From Sphingomonas insulae (GTDB taxonomy: Bacteria; Pseudomonadota; Alphaproteobacteria; Sphingomonadales; Sphingomonadaceae), in contig NZ_CP048422.1 of NCBI RefSeq assembly GCF_010450875.1, positions 1 through 64,000 on the forward strand: a DNA stretch of 64,000 nt. The letters run 5' to 3'. The position numbers and the translations under genes were made by a program. Below are positions 8,094-19,771 of this stretch, piece after piece. How positions within the stretch are numbered: the first letter of the stretch is position 1; each line of letters begins with the position of its first letter. The notes under the pieces are model-generated. The model made no database searches, was not told the DNA's origin, and saw only the letters and a program-made list of their open reading frames with translations.

Positions 8094-9992
8094 CTATTTC
8101 GCCGCCTTCACGTAGCGGTCGAACCACGCGATCGCCCGCTGCCGCACGTCGGCCGACTGTTCCGCCCCACTGACGCAATGGCCCGCGTCGGGGTAGATCA
8201 CCAGGCTGACCGGAACGCCGCGGTCCTTCAGGGCGTGCCACCATTCGATCGATTGCGTCGGCGGCACCTCGATGTCCCGTTCGCCGACGTAGATGAAGGT
8301 CGGCGTCTTCGCCTTGCCCGCCTGATAGATCGCCGACGCGGCCTCATAGGCCTTCATGTCGTCGTACATCGACTTGCCGAAGAACGGCAGCATCCACTGG
8401 TCGATGCCGTTGGTGCCATAATAGCTGACCCAGTTCGACAGGCCGGCACCGGCGACGATGCCCTTGAAGCGCTGCGTCTGCGTGTTGGCCCACATCGCCA
8501 TGAAGCCGCCGTAGCTGCATCCGCCGAGGCCCAGGCGCGCATCGTCGATCGGTGCGACGCGCTCGACCGCGTCGATACCGGCCAGGATGTCGCGCAGGTC
8601 GCCGCCGCCGAAGTCGCGCTTGTTGGCGGCGGTGAACGCCTCGCCCTGGCCATAGCTACCGCGCGGATTGGGCAGGAACACGTAATAGCCGGCCTTGACC
8701 AGCGCCGCGTTCAACGACGTCGGATACAGGTAATTGGGCGACGACGCCGCCGACGGGCCGCCATGGACGATGGTGATCATCGGCGCCTTGCCCTGCGGCG
8801 CGACGCGGGGCGCGAGCAGCCAGCCCTGCACGTCATACCCCTCGTTTTTCCAGCTGATGCTGCGCGCGGTGGCCAGCGCCGGCGCAGCATCGTTGTCGTG
8901 CGTGATCTGGCGGACCGCGGCGATCGGCCCGGCGTAGATCGCCGGCGCATGTTCGTAATCCTGCACCACGGCGGCGGCGACCCGCCCGTCGGCGGAAAAG
9001 ACGGCGCGTCCGTCACCCGCGCTGCTGCTCGCCGCCTTGCCGAAGCCCGGCGCGACCGACTGGCCCGGCACCAGCGTGCCGAACTGCACCTGGTCGCCCG
9101 CCAGCGTCACCGTGCGCAGGCCCCCGGCGGTCCAGTCGATCGTGGTGACCGTCGCTTTCGCGCCCGCGGTGATGTTGCGCGGCGTGCCGCCGGTCAGCGC
9201 GACCGTGAAGACGTCGCCGCCGATCGAGCCGAAATCGCTCATCAGCCCGCCGATATAGGCGACGGTGCGTCCGTCCGGCGACACGCGCGGCTGGTTGATC
9301 TGCGTCGTCGGCCGGGCGATCGATCGCACCGCGCCGGTCTGCGCGTCGATCGCATCCAGGCTCGCCACCCACCAATTGTTGTCGCCATTGCCCAGCGCGG
9401 TGGTGGCGACGAAGCCGCGGCCGTCCGGCGTCCAGTCATATTCGTAGATATAGCGCCCGGCCGGCGACAGCGGCGTCACCGTCGTGGTGGCACGGGCGAT
9501 GTCGAACACCGCGAGCCGCTGTTCGTCGTTCTTTTCGCCGATCTCGCCCACCATCCGCGCACCGGCCTGGGTCGCGCCGGATTCCTTGGCCGCACCCAGC
9601 GTCACCAGCAGCGCGATCCGCTTGCCGTCGGGCGACACCCGCGGGGTCTGCGCGATGCCGGCGACGGTGGCGATCGTGCGGGTCGTCCTGGCATCGGCAT
9701 AGGTGAGGCGGACGGAACCCGCAGCGGTGTCGCGGACCAAGAATACCAGATCGCCGTTGGGCGCAAAGGTCAGCCCGGAATAGCCGCAGGTCTTGCACGG
9801 ATCGATCGTCCGCAGCACGCGCCCGTCGGCGACGCTGCGCACGGTGACGATGCCATGGCCGGCATCGCTTTCGATCGTTGCGATCCGGTCGCCGGCAGGC
9901 GCGATCGCCAGGCTGCCGAATTGATGCAGGGTCTGCGCCGCCGCCGGCGCGGCGGGGCTGAGCAGCAGGGCGGCGGCAAGGGTCAGGCGCAT
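8094..9992 (-). CDS. Secreted S9 family serine peptidase (acylaminoacyl-peptidase-like)
   Basis: A 632-aa exported peptidase. The start MRLTLAAALLLSP gives a signal peptide ending in AAAQ (about residue 20). The middle (about 30-370) is a beta-propeller of repeated WD-like/TolB-like blades (for example RVSPDGKRIALLV and SADGRVAAAVVQD). The C-terminal alpha/beta hydrolase carries Ser493 in GGCSYGGFMA, Asp573 in GERDIEVPP and His605 in DAGHC, the order of the S9C group. It should cut short peptides in the periplasm. It is convergent with the SleB gene, 11 bases apart. The catalytic triad is complete. Confidence 0.92.
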   Translation of the reverse strand: MRLTLAAALLLSPAAPAAAQTLHQFGSLAIAPAGDRIATIESDAGHGIVTVRSVADGRVLRTIDPCKTCGYSGLTFAPNGDLVFLVRDTAAGSVRLTYADARTTRTIATVAGIAQTPRVSPDGKRIALLVTLGAAKESGATQAGARMVGEIGEKNDEQRLAVFDIARATTTVTPLSPAGRYIYEYDWTPDGRGFVATTALGNGDNNWWVASLDAIDAQTGAVRSIARPTTQINQPRVSPDGRTVAYIGGLMSDFGSIGGDVFTVALTGGTPRNITAGAKATVTTIDWTAGGLRTVTLAGDQVQFGTLVPGQSVAPGFGKAASSSAGDGRAVFSADGRVAAAVVQDYEHAPAIYAGPIAAVRQITHDNDAAPALATARSISWKNEGYDVQGWLLAPRVAPQGKAPMITIVHGGPSAASSPNYLYPTSLNAALVKAGYYVFLPNPRGSYGQGEAFTAANKRDFGGGDLRDILAGIDAVERVAPIDDARLGLGGCSYGGFMAMWANTQTQRFKGIVAGAGLSNWVSYYGTNGIDQWMLPFFGKSMYDDMKAYEAASAIYQAGKAKTPTFIYVGERDIEVPPTQSIEWWHALKDRGVPVSLVIYPDAGHCVSGAEQSADVRQRAIAWFDRYVKAAK

Positions 9993-10102
9993 CGTGGCTC
10001 CACGAAAAAGATGGTAGCAGCGATGCTTAGCGCGGTTGCGACCGGCCGCAAGCGGAACGGCGATGTCGCACCGGCCGTTCAACCGGCAGAGGAGTGACCA
10101 TC

Positions 10103-10264
10103 ATGACCGATGACATCAAACCGACGACGGAAACGCAGGATGCCAATCTGTCGACCGAACACCAGCGCCCCGGCGACGCACGCCGTCCGAGCGAGAAGCT
10201 CGACAAGGGGCAACCGAAGGGCGAAACGATCCCGCGCAAGTCGTCGCTGCTCGGCAACGACTGA
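10103..10264 (+). CDS. Small hydrophilic hypothetical protein, 53 aa
   Basis: A short open frame with a strong ribosome binding site (AGAGGAGTGA, 7 to 10 bases before the ATG). The product is very hydrophilic and proline/lysine rich (MTDDIKPTTETQDANL at the start, RKSSLLGND at the end), with no hydrophobic segment, so it is probably a disordered cytoplasmic protein. It is divergent from the S9 peptidase and convergent with the glycine-zipper lipoprotein. I recognise no family; small proteins of this kind are often stress-induced in related bacteria, but that is inference. Confidence 0.7.
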   Translation: MTDDIKPTTETQDANLSTEHQRPGDARRPSEKLDKGQPKGETIPRKSSLLGND

Positions 10265-10279
10265 CGCGGGACCCGTCTC

Positions 10280-10681
10280 TTAGCGACAGCGCACGTTGTT
10301 GCGGTCGACCGAACGGCCGACCGCGGCACCCGCCGCACCGCCCAGCAGGGTGCCGAGCAGACCCGACCCACCGGGCGCGATGATGTTGCCGAGCACGCCG
10401 CCGGCGACACCGCCGACGATCAGACCCGTGGTGCCATCGTTGCGACGACAATAATATTGCCCGTTCTCGCCCCGGTACACACGATCGCGCGTCGACAGGC
10501 GACGCTCGCGATACCGCGGGTTCTCGACGTAATAGCGATCGGCATAATAGCCGTTATACGCCGGGTCGACGCGATTATAGTCATACGCTGAATAGCCGCG
10601 ATACCGGCTATCGGTGCCATAGGTCGAACAGCCCGCCAGCGTAGCCGCCGCGGCGATTGCTGCAATCAGGGGTGCGCGCAT
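10280..10681 (-). CDS. Glycine-zipper outer-membrane lipoprotein (17 kDa antigen-like)
   Basis: A 133-aa lipoprotein with an N-terminal signal and lipobox ATLAGC (Cys18), so it is lipidated and probably placed in the outer membrane. After a tyrosine/arginine-rich linker (about 20-75) comes a glycine-zipper segment (GLIVGGVAGGVLGNIIAPGG and GTLLGGAAGAAVGR), the membrane-inserting hairpin of the 17 kDa surface antigen/OsmB/SlyB-like families. The start MRAPLIAAIAAAA fits the signal peptide; the frame is open upstream but without signal character. The exact role is unknown; relatives contribute to envelope integrity. Confidence 0.85.
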   Translation of the reverse strand: MRAPLIAAIAAAATLAGCSTYGTDSRYRGYSAYDYNRVDPAYNGYYADRYYVENPRYRERRLSTRDRVYRGENGQYYCRRNDGTTGLIVGGVAGGVLGNIIAPGGSGLLGTLLGGAAGAAVGRSVDRNNVRCR

Positions 10682-10779
10682 CAGTTCCTCCCAATATGTG
10701 TCGATGATCGAGAGAATGTCCGACCCGATCAATTGGTTGCGTGAACGATATGATCGGGCCGGAGCACGGCCGGTGCGCG

Positions 10780-11238
10780 TCAGGCCGCGCCCGTCCCCTC
10801 GCTGAAACCGCTGCCGCGATCGGCGGCCAGCGACGGTGCCGGCCCGGTCGCCGGACGCAGCGCTTCCTTTTCGTCGTCGCTCGGCACGGCCGTCGGATCG
10901 GGCCGGAATGCCTCGACGGCGCGCATGTCGCCACCAGGGTGGTGATCGCCCATCAGATCGGTCGGCACGTGTTCCGCCGCGGGATTGCCGGCCCGCTCCT
11001 CGAAACGCTTTTCGTGTTCCGCCGTGCCGACCGGCGCAGCCGCCATCGTTGCCGGCTTGGGCGCGATCGGACTGGTCGTGCGGTCGCCAGCAACCGCGCC
11101 GGCGCCTGTATCATCGTCGTCGTTGGAGGCGGGGTGCCGCGATCCCGGCTTCGGTCCAAACACGGCGGTGGCCGCGGTCCATGCGACGGCACCGACGGCA
11201 AATGCGCCAAGGCCGAACCCGATATTCTTGTAATTCAT
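10780..11238 (-). CDS. Hypothetical membrane-anchored protein, 152 aa
   Basis: The N-terminus (MNYKNIGFGLGAFAVGAVAW) is a single membrane anchor. The remaining 120 residues are Asp/Glu/Pro/Ala rich with a run of four Asp (NDDDD) and several His, and look disordered. No domain is recognised. The start ATG at 11238 is the only good one. The gene sits between two other minus-strand envelope genes but with gaps of about 90 bases on both sides, so it may have its own promoter. Function unknown. Confidence 0.65.
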   Translation of the reverse strand: MNYKNIGFGLGAFAVGAVAWTAATAVFGPKPGSRHPASNDDDDTGAGAVAGDRTTSPIAPKPATMAAAPVGTAEHEKRFEERAGNPAAEHVPTDLMGDHHPGGDMRAVEAFRPDPTAVPSDDEKEALRPATGPAPSLAADRGSGFSEGTGAA

Positions 11239-11331
11239 GACGTTATGTCCCGGTTGCTGGCGGTGGCCAGTCTAACGGGGCGGTGATGGGGGCGGTTCCG
11301 TGGCCACGGGTTCTCCGTTCCGACCTTCGGG

Positions 11332-12387
11332 TCAGGCCGGACAATTGCCCCCCTGCGCATCGTCCCGCAGCCGGAACGGTCGCGATCCGACGACCAGCGC
11401 CAGGCCGCGGCAGCGGCGCAGCTGGAATCGCACCTTCTTGGCGCCGAAATCGAGCGACACGCGGCGAAAGCTGCCCATCAGGTCGGTGCCCAGCATCATC
11501 GCCGGCATATCGTGCAACCCAAACAGGACGAAGGGTGGCAGATCGGCGAACGCCACCGGCACGTTGGACATGACGATCCCGCCGATCCGCAATTCCGGCA
11601 CGATGGCAAGCGGGACGACCATCGTCTCGCCGGTCACGCTGACCAGCGTCGCGGGCGTCATCGGCGGCGGCTTGCGGCGGCGGAACAATGCATCCCGCAA
11701 TGCCAGATTGCCGATGGTCAGTTGCGATCCGGTGTCGACGACCGCGCGGATGCGCACGCCGGCGGCCCGCGCCTGCGTCAGGATCAGCTGCCCGCCGCGT
11801 TGCCGGGCGGTCACGACGATCTCGTCGGCGCTCGCCCGGACCGGCCGCCGCGTATCCTCGATCGTGATCGCCTGCCGCTCGAAATCGAGCATCAGCCGCT
11901 GGCCGCGCAACGCATCGATGCCAAGCAAACCCCGCGCACCCAGGTAACGTTCCGGCAGCAACGGCGCCGCGACGTCCTGCACGACGCTGCCGCCGACCGC
12001 CAGCCGGGCGATCAATGCGGTCTCGCGGCGGCTGCTGCCCGCCATGCCGTGCAACGTCACCGGCTGCCCCGCCGGCAGGCGGAGCGCCGCCGCCAGCCGC
12101 TCGCCGATCACCGTGCGGTCGGCGCCGCTATCGACCACGAAGCGATAGGGGCCGCGGTCGTCGATCGCGACGTCGACCGCCATACGCGTTTCGACCTGCT
12201 CGCCGGCGACACTGTCGCCCGCGATCTCCAACGTGTCGTCCAGCGTCGCTTCGCCGACCGTGATCGTCGGCTGCCGCGGCGGCGCGGCGGACGTTGTCGC
12301 GCGCTGCCGCGCCACCGCCGCCGTCATCGGCAACAGCATCATGGCAAGGCAGAGAGCGCGAAACGCGGCCATGGCGGACGATAGCAT
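11332..12387 (-). CDS. Retropepsin-like aspartic protease with two active-site motifs, exported
   Basis: A 351-aa protein with a signal peptide (hydrophobic run to about residue 26) and two aspartic-protease lobes in one chain: FVVDSGADRTVIG (Asp86) and AVVDTGSQLTIG (Asp218), each followed by a hydrophobic-hydrophobic-Gly segment (RGLLGIDAL, MMLGTDLM). Bacterial members of this group are thought to be periplasmic proteases resembling retroviral pepsins. Both D-S/T-G motifs are intact, so the two lobes could fold as one pseudodimer. An alternative start is at 12372 (MAAFRALC). The substrate is unknown. The gene is divergent from the metallophosphatase. Confidence 0.85.
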   Translation of the reverse strand: MLSSAMAAFRALCLAMMLLPMTAAVARQRATTSAAPPRQPTITVGEATLDDTLEIAGDSVAGEQVETRMAVDVAIDDRGPYRFVVDSGADRTVIGERLAAALRLPAGQPVTLHGMAGSSRRETALIARLAVGGSVVQDVAAPLLPERYLGARGLLGIDALRGQRLMLDFERQAITIEDTRRPVRASADEIVVTARQRGGQLILTQARAAGVRIRAVVDTGSQLTIGNLALRDALFRRRKPPPMTPATLVSVTGETMVVPLAIVPELRIGGIVMSNVPVAFADLPPFVLFGLHDMPAMMLGTDLMGSFRRVSLDFGAKKVRFQLRRCRGLALVVGSRPFRLRDDAQGGNCPA

Positions 12388-12459
12388 GTCCGGCGATGCG
12401 CGTCAGTCGTATCGTCATGTCCGCGGGAACGGACCGCGCGCCTGCGCCGTTGCCGGCCG

Positions 12460-13008
12460 GTGACGGTTCCTCCATCATCGACCCGCGGCCATAATGGCGC
12501 GACATGGTTCACCGCGGACACGCATTTCGGCGACCACCGCACGCTCAATATCCACAAGCGGCCCTTCGCGTCGGTCGCGGCGATGGATGCCGCGCTGGTC
12601 GCCGGCTGGAATGCGTGCGTCGCTCCCGACGATACGATCTGGCATCTGGGCGATGTCGCCCGCCGACTGGCCGACGTGGCGGGGCTGCTCGCCGGCCTGA
12701 ACGGCATCAAGCACCTGATCCGCGGCAACAACGACGACCCCGCCATCGCCGACGTTCCGGGCTGGGCCAGCGTGCGCGACTATGCCGAAATCGCGCTCGA
12801 CGATCGCTTCCTCGTCCTGTGCCATTATCCGTTGCGCAGCTGGAACCGGCAGCATCGCGGTGCCATCGATCTGCATGGCCACAGCCACGGCAGGCTCAAA
12901 CCCATGCCGCGTCAGTTCGACGTAGGCGTCGATCCCCACGGCTTCCAGCCGGTCGCGCTGGGCGAACTGCTCGGTGAGCCTACCCCGGCAATCGCTGCGA
13001 CCGGCTGA
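12460..13008 (+). CDS. Calcineurin-like metallophosphoesterase
   Basis: A 182-aa metal-dependent phosphoesterase. The metal-binding motifs are in the family order: D20 and H22 in ADTHFGDHR, HLGDVA at 62-67, GNNDD at 89-93, LCHYPL and GHSHG. In the third motif an Asn replaces the usual His of GNHE/GNHD, which occurs in this subgroup. There is no signal peptide, so it is cytoplasmic. The only plausible start is the GTG at 12460; no ATG lies before the first motif. The substrate cannot be predicted. It stands alone. Confidence 0.85.
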   Translation: MTVPPSSTRGHNGATWFTADTHFGDHRTLNIHKRPFASVAAMDAALVAGWNACVAPDDTIWHLGDVARRLADVAGLLAGLNGIKHLIRGNNDDPAIADVPGWASVRDYAEIALDDRFLVLCHYPLRSWNRQHRGAIDLHGHSHGRLKPMPRQFDVGVDPHGFQPVALGELLGEPTPAIAATG

Positions 13009-13184
13009 GGGGTGGCAAACGGCTTGGCGGGCGAGACGAAGGCGGAAGGCAGGGCATGTTTGCCCAATCGTCCGCTCCGTCGCTGCGCCCTGGATTGGTC
13101 CGGCGTGGCACTCGCCACCGCTTGCAGAACCGGGGCCGCCCGCCCGACCGCCGCCGCTCTTGAAGGTGCACGCCGATATCGATA

Positions 13185-13204
13185 TACTGACATTATTGTC
13201 AGTA
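13185..13204. promoter_or_regulatory. Perfect 20-bp inverted repeat upstream of coq4 (candidate operator)
   Basis: The arms TACTGACA (13185-13192) and TGTCAGTA (13197-13204) are exact inverse complements around TTAT. The element ends 13 bases before the ATG of the COQ4-family gene, in an otherwise GC-rich spacer; a second AT-rich palindrome, ATATCGATAT, overlaps its left edge (13176-13185). Size and symmetry fit an operator for a dimeric repressor such as a TetR-family protein, but no such regulator gene is next to it. Confidence 0.6.
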
Positions 13205-13217
13205 AGGAATCGATGTG

Positions 13218-14006
13218 ATGGCGAAGCTTCCTCCATTCCCCGGCACCACCGGCAGGCGCGCGTGGCGGACGGCGTTCGATGCGCTGCGCAAGCTGCTCGC
13301 CAACGGCGACGACACCACGCAGGTGTTCCGCATCATGCGCTCCCTCAACGTCGGCGATACGGCCAACGGCTATTCCCGGCTGATCGCCACCGGAGAAGGA
13401 GGGCGGATCGCCTATGAACGGGTCGAACTGGCGCAACGCTTTTCCGAGCGTGCGTGGGTCGATGGCTTCGCCGCCGGTACGGTCGGCGCGGCCTATCGCG
13501 ACTTTCTGGACACCACCGGCTATTCCGCCGACGGATTGGTCGAGGTCAGTCGCCTGGATCCGACCGAGACCGACGTCTACCATCCTTATGCCTGGATGGG
13601 GCGTCGCACCCGCGACGTGCATGACATCTGGCATGTCCTGACCGGCTACAAGGCCGACGAGACGATGGGCGAGGCATGCCTCGTCGCCTTTTCCTACGCG
13701 CAGACCCGTGGTCTCGGCTGGGCGTTCATCGCCGGCGGCGCGGCGCTGAAGTCGCTGCGCGCGACCGGCGGCACGCTGTTCGCCAAGGCCGTGCGCGAAG
13801 GCTATCGCAACGGCAAACGCGCCGCCTGGCTGCTCGGCGAGGATTACGAGGCGCTCATGCACGAACCGATCGCCGCCGCGCGCGCCCGGCTGAACATTCC
13901 CGAACCCCTGGTCTACCGTCAGGCGCAGGCGGTGCTGGGCGCGCGGCTGGCCTCCTACGCCTCTGCGCAAAAGGAGGCGGCGCAGGCCAACGCCGCCCTC
14001 GCCTAA
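13218..14006 (+). CDS. COQ4-family ubiquinone biosynthesis protein
   Basis: A 262-aa protein of the COQ4 family. The metal-binding HDxxH motif is clear ([13 protein letters not shown], His135, Asp136, His139), with the long N-terminal helical region and the C-terminal [13 protein letters not shown] characteristic of the family. Eukaryotic COQ4 organises or carries out steps of ubiquinone head-group modification. Bacterial members are presumed to act in quinone synthesis; that is inference here. The start is the ATG at 13218 or the overlapping GTG three bases before it; AAGGA is about 10 bases upstream. A perfect palindrome sits over the start region. It is followed by recF. Confidence 0.85.
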   Translation: MAKLPPFPGTTGRRAWRTAFDALRKLLANGDDTTQVFRIMRSLNVGDTANGYSRLIATGEGGRIAYERVELAQRFSERAWVDGFAAGTVGAAYRDFLDTTGYSADGLVEVSRLDPTETDVYHPYAWMGRRTRDVHDIWHVLTGYKADETMGEACLVAFSYAQTRGLGWAFIAGGAALKSLRATGGTLFAKAVREGYRNGKRAAWLLGEDYEALMHEPIAAARARLNIPEPLVYRQAQAVLGARLASYASAQKEAAQANAALA

Positions 14007-14030
14007 CCGCTTTACTTGCTGCTAGGCGCG

Positions 14031-15091
14031 ATGGCGATGCTGTCGCGCCTTCGCCTCACCGATTACCGCAACCATGCGGGTCTGGTGCTGGCGCCCGGCG
14101 CCGGCTTCGTCGTGCTCACTGGCGAAAATGGCGCGGGCAAGACCAACGTGCTGGAAGCGGTGTCGCTGCTCGCGCCCGGGCGGGGCCTGCGCCGGGCCGC
14201 CCTGTCGGACATGCAGCGCCAGGGGGGCCCGGGCGGCTTCGGCATCGCGGCGACGCTGGCCGCGGCGGCGGGCGCGGTGGAAATCGCGACCGGCACGCTG
14301 GCCGCCGCCCCGAACGGCGACAGGTCCGTATCCAGGGCGCCGCCGCCACCGCCAACACGCTTGCCGAATGGCTGACCGTGCTGTGGCTCACCCCGGCGAT
14401 GGACCGGTTGTTCGTCGAACCGGCGGGCGAGCGTCGCCGCTTCCTCGATCGCCTCACCCTCGCCCTCGAACCCGGCCATGCCCACCACGCCGCCCGCTAC
14501 GATGCCGCGATGCGCGCGCGCAACCGCCTGCTCGCCGCCGACGAACCCGCCGACCCCGACTGGCTGACCGCGCTGGAGGTGCAGATGGCCGACCACGGCG
14601 GCGCGATCGATGCGGCGCGGCGGTCCGCGGTCGCCCTGCTCGGCGAACGCCTGGCGATGACGCCGGATGGGCCGTTCGCCCGCGCCGCGCTGACGCTGGA
14701 GGGATGGCGCGGCGACGCCGACCGCCTGCTCGCCGACCTGCGCCACAACCGGGCGCGCGACACCGCGGCCGGGCGCGCGCTGGCGGGCCCGCACCGCGCC
14801 GACCTGGCCGTCACCCATCTCGGCAAGGGGCAGGCCGCCGCGCTCGCCTCGACCGGCGAACAGAAGGCGCTGCTGCTCGGCATCGTCCTGGCGCATGCCG
14901 AACTGGTCGCGCAGCGCACCGGCCACGCCCCCGTCCTGCTGCTGGACGAGGTCGCCGCGCACCTCGATCCGGTCCGCCGCGCGGCGCTGTTCGACCGGCT
15001 CGCGGGCCATGGCCAGGTGTGGATGACCGGCACCGAACCGGCGCTGTTCGCCGACATCGGCGATGCCGCGACGCGGGTGACGCTCGGCTGA
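14031..15091 (+). pseudogene. recF: recF with a single-base frameshift
   Basis: RecF binds gapped DNA with RecO/RecR and loads RecA at stalled forks. The reading frame starts at 14031 ([15 protein letters not shown]) with the Walker A motif GENGAGKTN, but loses its frame after LAAAPNGD near 14320. The rest continues in the -1 frame from [13 protein letters not shown] to the stop at 15091, including the signature [11 protein letters not shown] and Walker [13 protein letters not shown]. Adding one C to the run CCCC at 14308-14311 restores an uninterrupted protein of about 353 residues ([14 protein letters not shown]). All domains are intact on both sides. I read this as a probable sequencing indel; a real mutation is the alternative. 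Confidence 0.85.
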
Positions 15092-15174
15092 ACCTTGGCT
15101 GTCGATGCGGGTCACCGACGGTTCAAGCCCGCCGCGCCATGCCGCCGTCATCGGGCGGGGTAATGGAGAGTCAC

Positions 15175-18535
<3,361 letters not shown>

Positions 18536-18548
18536 GCCCGCCCTCTAC

Positions 18549-18582
18549 CCTCGTCATTCCCGCGCAGGCGAGAATGACGAGG
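18549..18582. repeat. Short palindromic repeat after gyrB
   Basis: A perfect 11-bp stem (CCTCGTCATTC with GAATGACGAGG) with a 12-base loop, 14 bases after the gyrB stop. It resembles dispersed palindromic elements that start with CGTCATT. It may also form the 3' end hairpin of the gyrB mRNA. Confidence 0.7.
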
Positions 18583-18607
18583 AGGAAGAAGGACCCGATT
18601 CCCCCCT

Positions 18608-18713
18608 CCGTCATCCCGGCGAACGCCGGGACCCATGGACGCGCATCATCAGCGCCGGCGCGTCTCACCAACTCCATTGCCACCATGGGCCCCGGCGTCC
18701 GCCGGGATGACGG
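18608..18713. repeat. Paired inverted repeat of the CGTCATCCCGG type
   Basis: Two 31-bp arms (18608-18638 and 18683-18713) are inverse complements with two mismatches, separated by 44 bases. Each arm also has its own small palindrome around CCCGGCG/CGCCGGG. The arrangement is that of a bipartite REP-like element. Similar motifs recur at 51.2-51.7 kb. Confidence 0.8.
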
Positions 18714-18756
18714 GCGCAGATGTCAGCGCGTTCCGCGACAGGGCACCCCTCCCCCG

Positions 18757-18780
18757 TTCGTGCTCAGCCTGTCGAAGCAC
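18757..18780. repeat. Dispersed repeat fragment (GTGCTCAGCCTGTCGAAGCA type)
   Basis: A single copy of a short sequence I recognise as frequent between genes of sphingomonads and related genomes. It lies between the paired repeat and the LysR stop codon. The recognition is from general knowledge; only one copy is seen in this window. Confidence 0.5.
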
Positions 18781-18801
18781 ATTGAGTCTCGCCGCGATCG
18801 G

Positions 18802-19689
18802 TCAGTCCCCGAACCGCCCCCGCTGCGCCGCGACCAGCGCCGTCAGCCACTCCCGAAACGCCCGCACCTTCTTTGCCCCCCGCGTATCCTGATGCGTCAC
18901 CAGCCAGAACGACCGCCGGATCGTCCGCTCGGGCAGCACCCGCCGCAGGCTTCGGTCGGCATCGCCGATGAAGCGCGGCAGCACCCCCAGCCCCGCTCCC
19001 GCCGCGACCAGCCGGTATTGCGCGTTGATGCTCGAACTGCGGATGCGCGGTTCCAGCCCGTCGTGGATCTCCGCCAGATAGCGCAGCTCGGGCGCGTAGA
19101 GCAGGTCGGGCACATAACCGATCAACGGATGATCGCGCACCGCGGCGGGCTCGACCGGCAGCGGATGCCGCGCCGCATACAGCTCCGCCGCATACAGTCC
19201 GAGTGCATAATCGGTCAGCTTGCTGCTGACCAAGGGCCCGGTCTGCGGCCGGGCAAGCAGCACCGCGATGTCCGCCTCGCGTCGCGACGGGCTCAGGAAA
19301 CCGCTGCTCGCGACCAGATCGATCGTCAGGTCGGGATGCGCCGCGGTGAAATCGCGCAGGTGATGCGCGACGAACCATGTCCCGAACCCCTCCGACACGC
19401 TCACCCGCAACACACCGGTCAGATGGTCGGGATCGTCATCGGGCGCCGCGATCCGTGCGGCGGCCTGCTGCATCGCCTCCACCGTCACCAGCAATGACTC
19501 GCCCGCGGCGGTGAGCATCTGCCCCTCGCGCGTCTGCTCGAACAACGTTTGCCCCAGCGTGGTTTCCAGCCGGCGCAGATGGCGGGCCAGCGTCGTCGGG
19601 TCGATCCCCGCCACCGTTGCGGCCCGCGCGATCTGGCCGGCGCGCGCGATGGCCAGGAAATCCTGAAGGTCGTCCCAGCGTGGCTGCAT
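18802..19689 (-). CDS. LysR-family transcriptional regulator
   Basis: A 295-aa LysR regulator. The N-terminal winged helix-turn-helix is at about residues 5-60 (DFLAIARAGQIARAATVAGI, TTLARHLRRLE), followed by a periplasmic-binding-protein-like effector domain. The start MQPRWDDLQDF was chosen because it puts the helix-turn-helix at the N-terminus; an upstream extension to 19779 would overlap the mmsA start. It is divergent from mmsA with 82 bases between the starts, so it is a good candidate regulator of the mmsA-mmsB genes, probably responding to a branched-chain or methylmalonate intermediate. The target and effector are inference. Confidence 0.9.
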   Translation of the reverse strand: MQPRWDDLQDFLAIARAGQIARAATVAGIDPTTLARHLRRLETTLGQTLFEQTREGQMLTAAGESLLVTVEAMQQAAARIAAPDDDPDHLTGVLRVSVSEGFGTWFVAHHLRDFTAAHPDLTIDLVASSGFLSPSRREADIAVLLARPQTGPLVSSKLTDYALGLYAAELYAARHPLPVEPAAVRDHPLIGYVPDLLYAPELRYLAEIHDGLEPRIRSSSINAQYRLVAAGAGLGVLPRFIGDADRSLRRVLPERTIRRSFWLVTHQDTRGAKKVRAFREWLTALVAAQRGRFGD

Positions 19690-19771
19690 ATTTGCAGGTG
19701 TGTGTCGCACTATCCGCCGTTGCGCAAGGCCGGCTGCCGGGCGATCCTCTGTACAAAGAACGGAGAGGTTC

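Noticed and set aside
7041..10097. Very long open frame (about 1,000 codons) on the plus strand across the S9 peptidase
   Set aside because: It lies antisense to a complete S9 peptidase with signal peptide and catalytic triad; its product is Arg/Gly-rich with no domain, as expected for the mirror frame of a high-GC gene.
13012..13218. Possible 68-aa gene upstream of coq4
   Set aside because: It has no ribosome binding site, its product is not domain-like and it runs through the palindromic operator candidate to end within the coq4 start.
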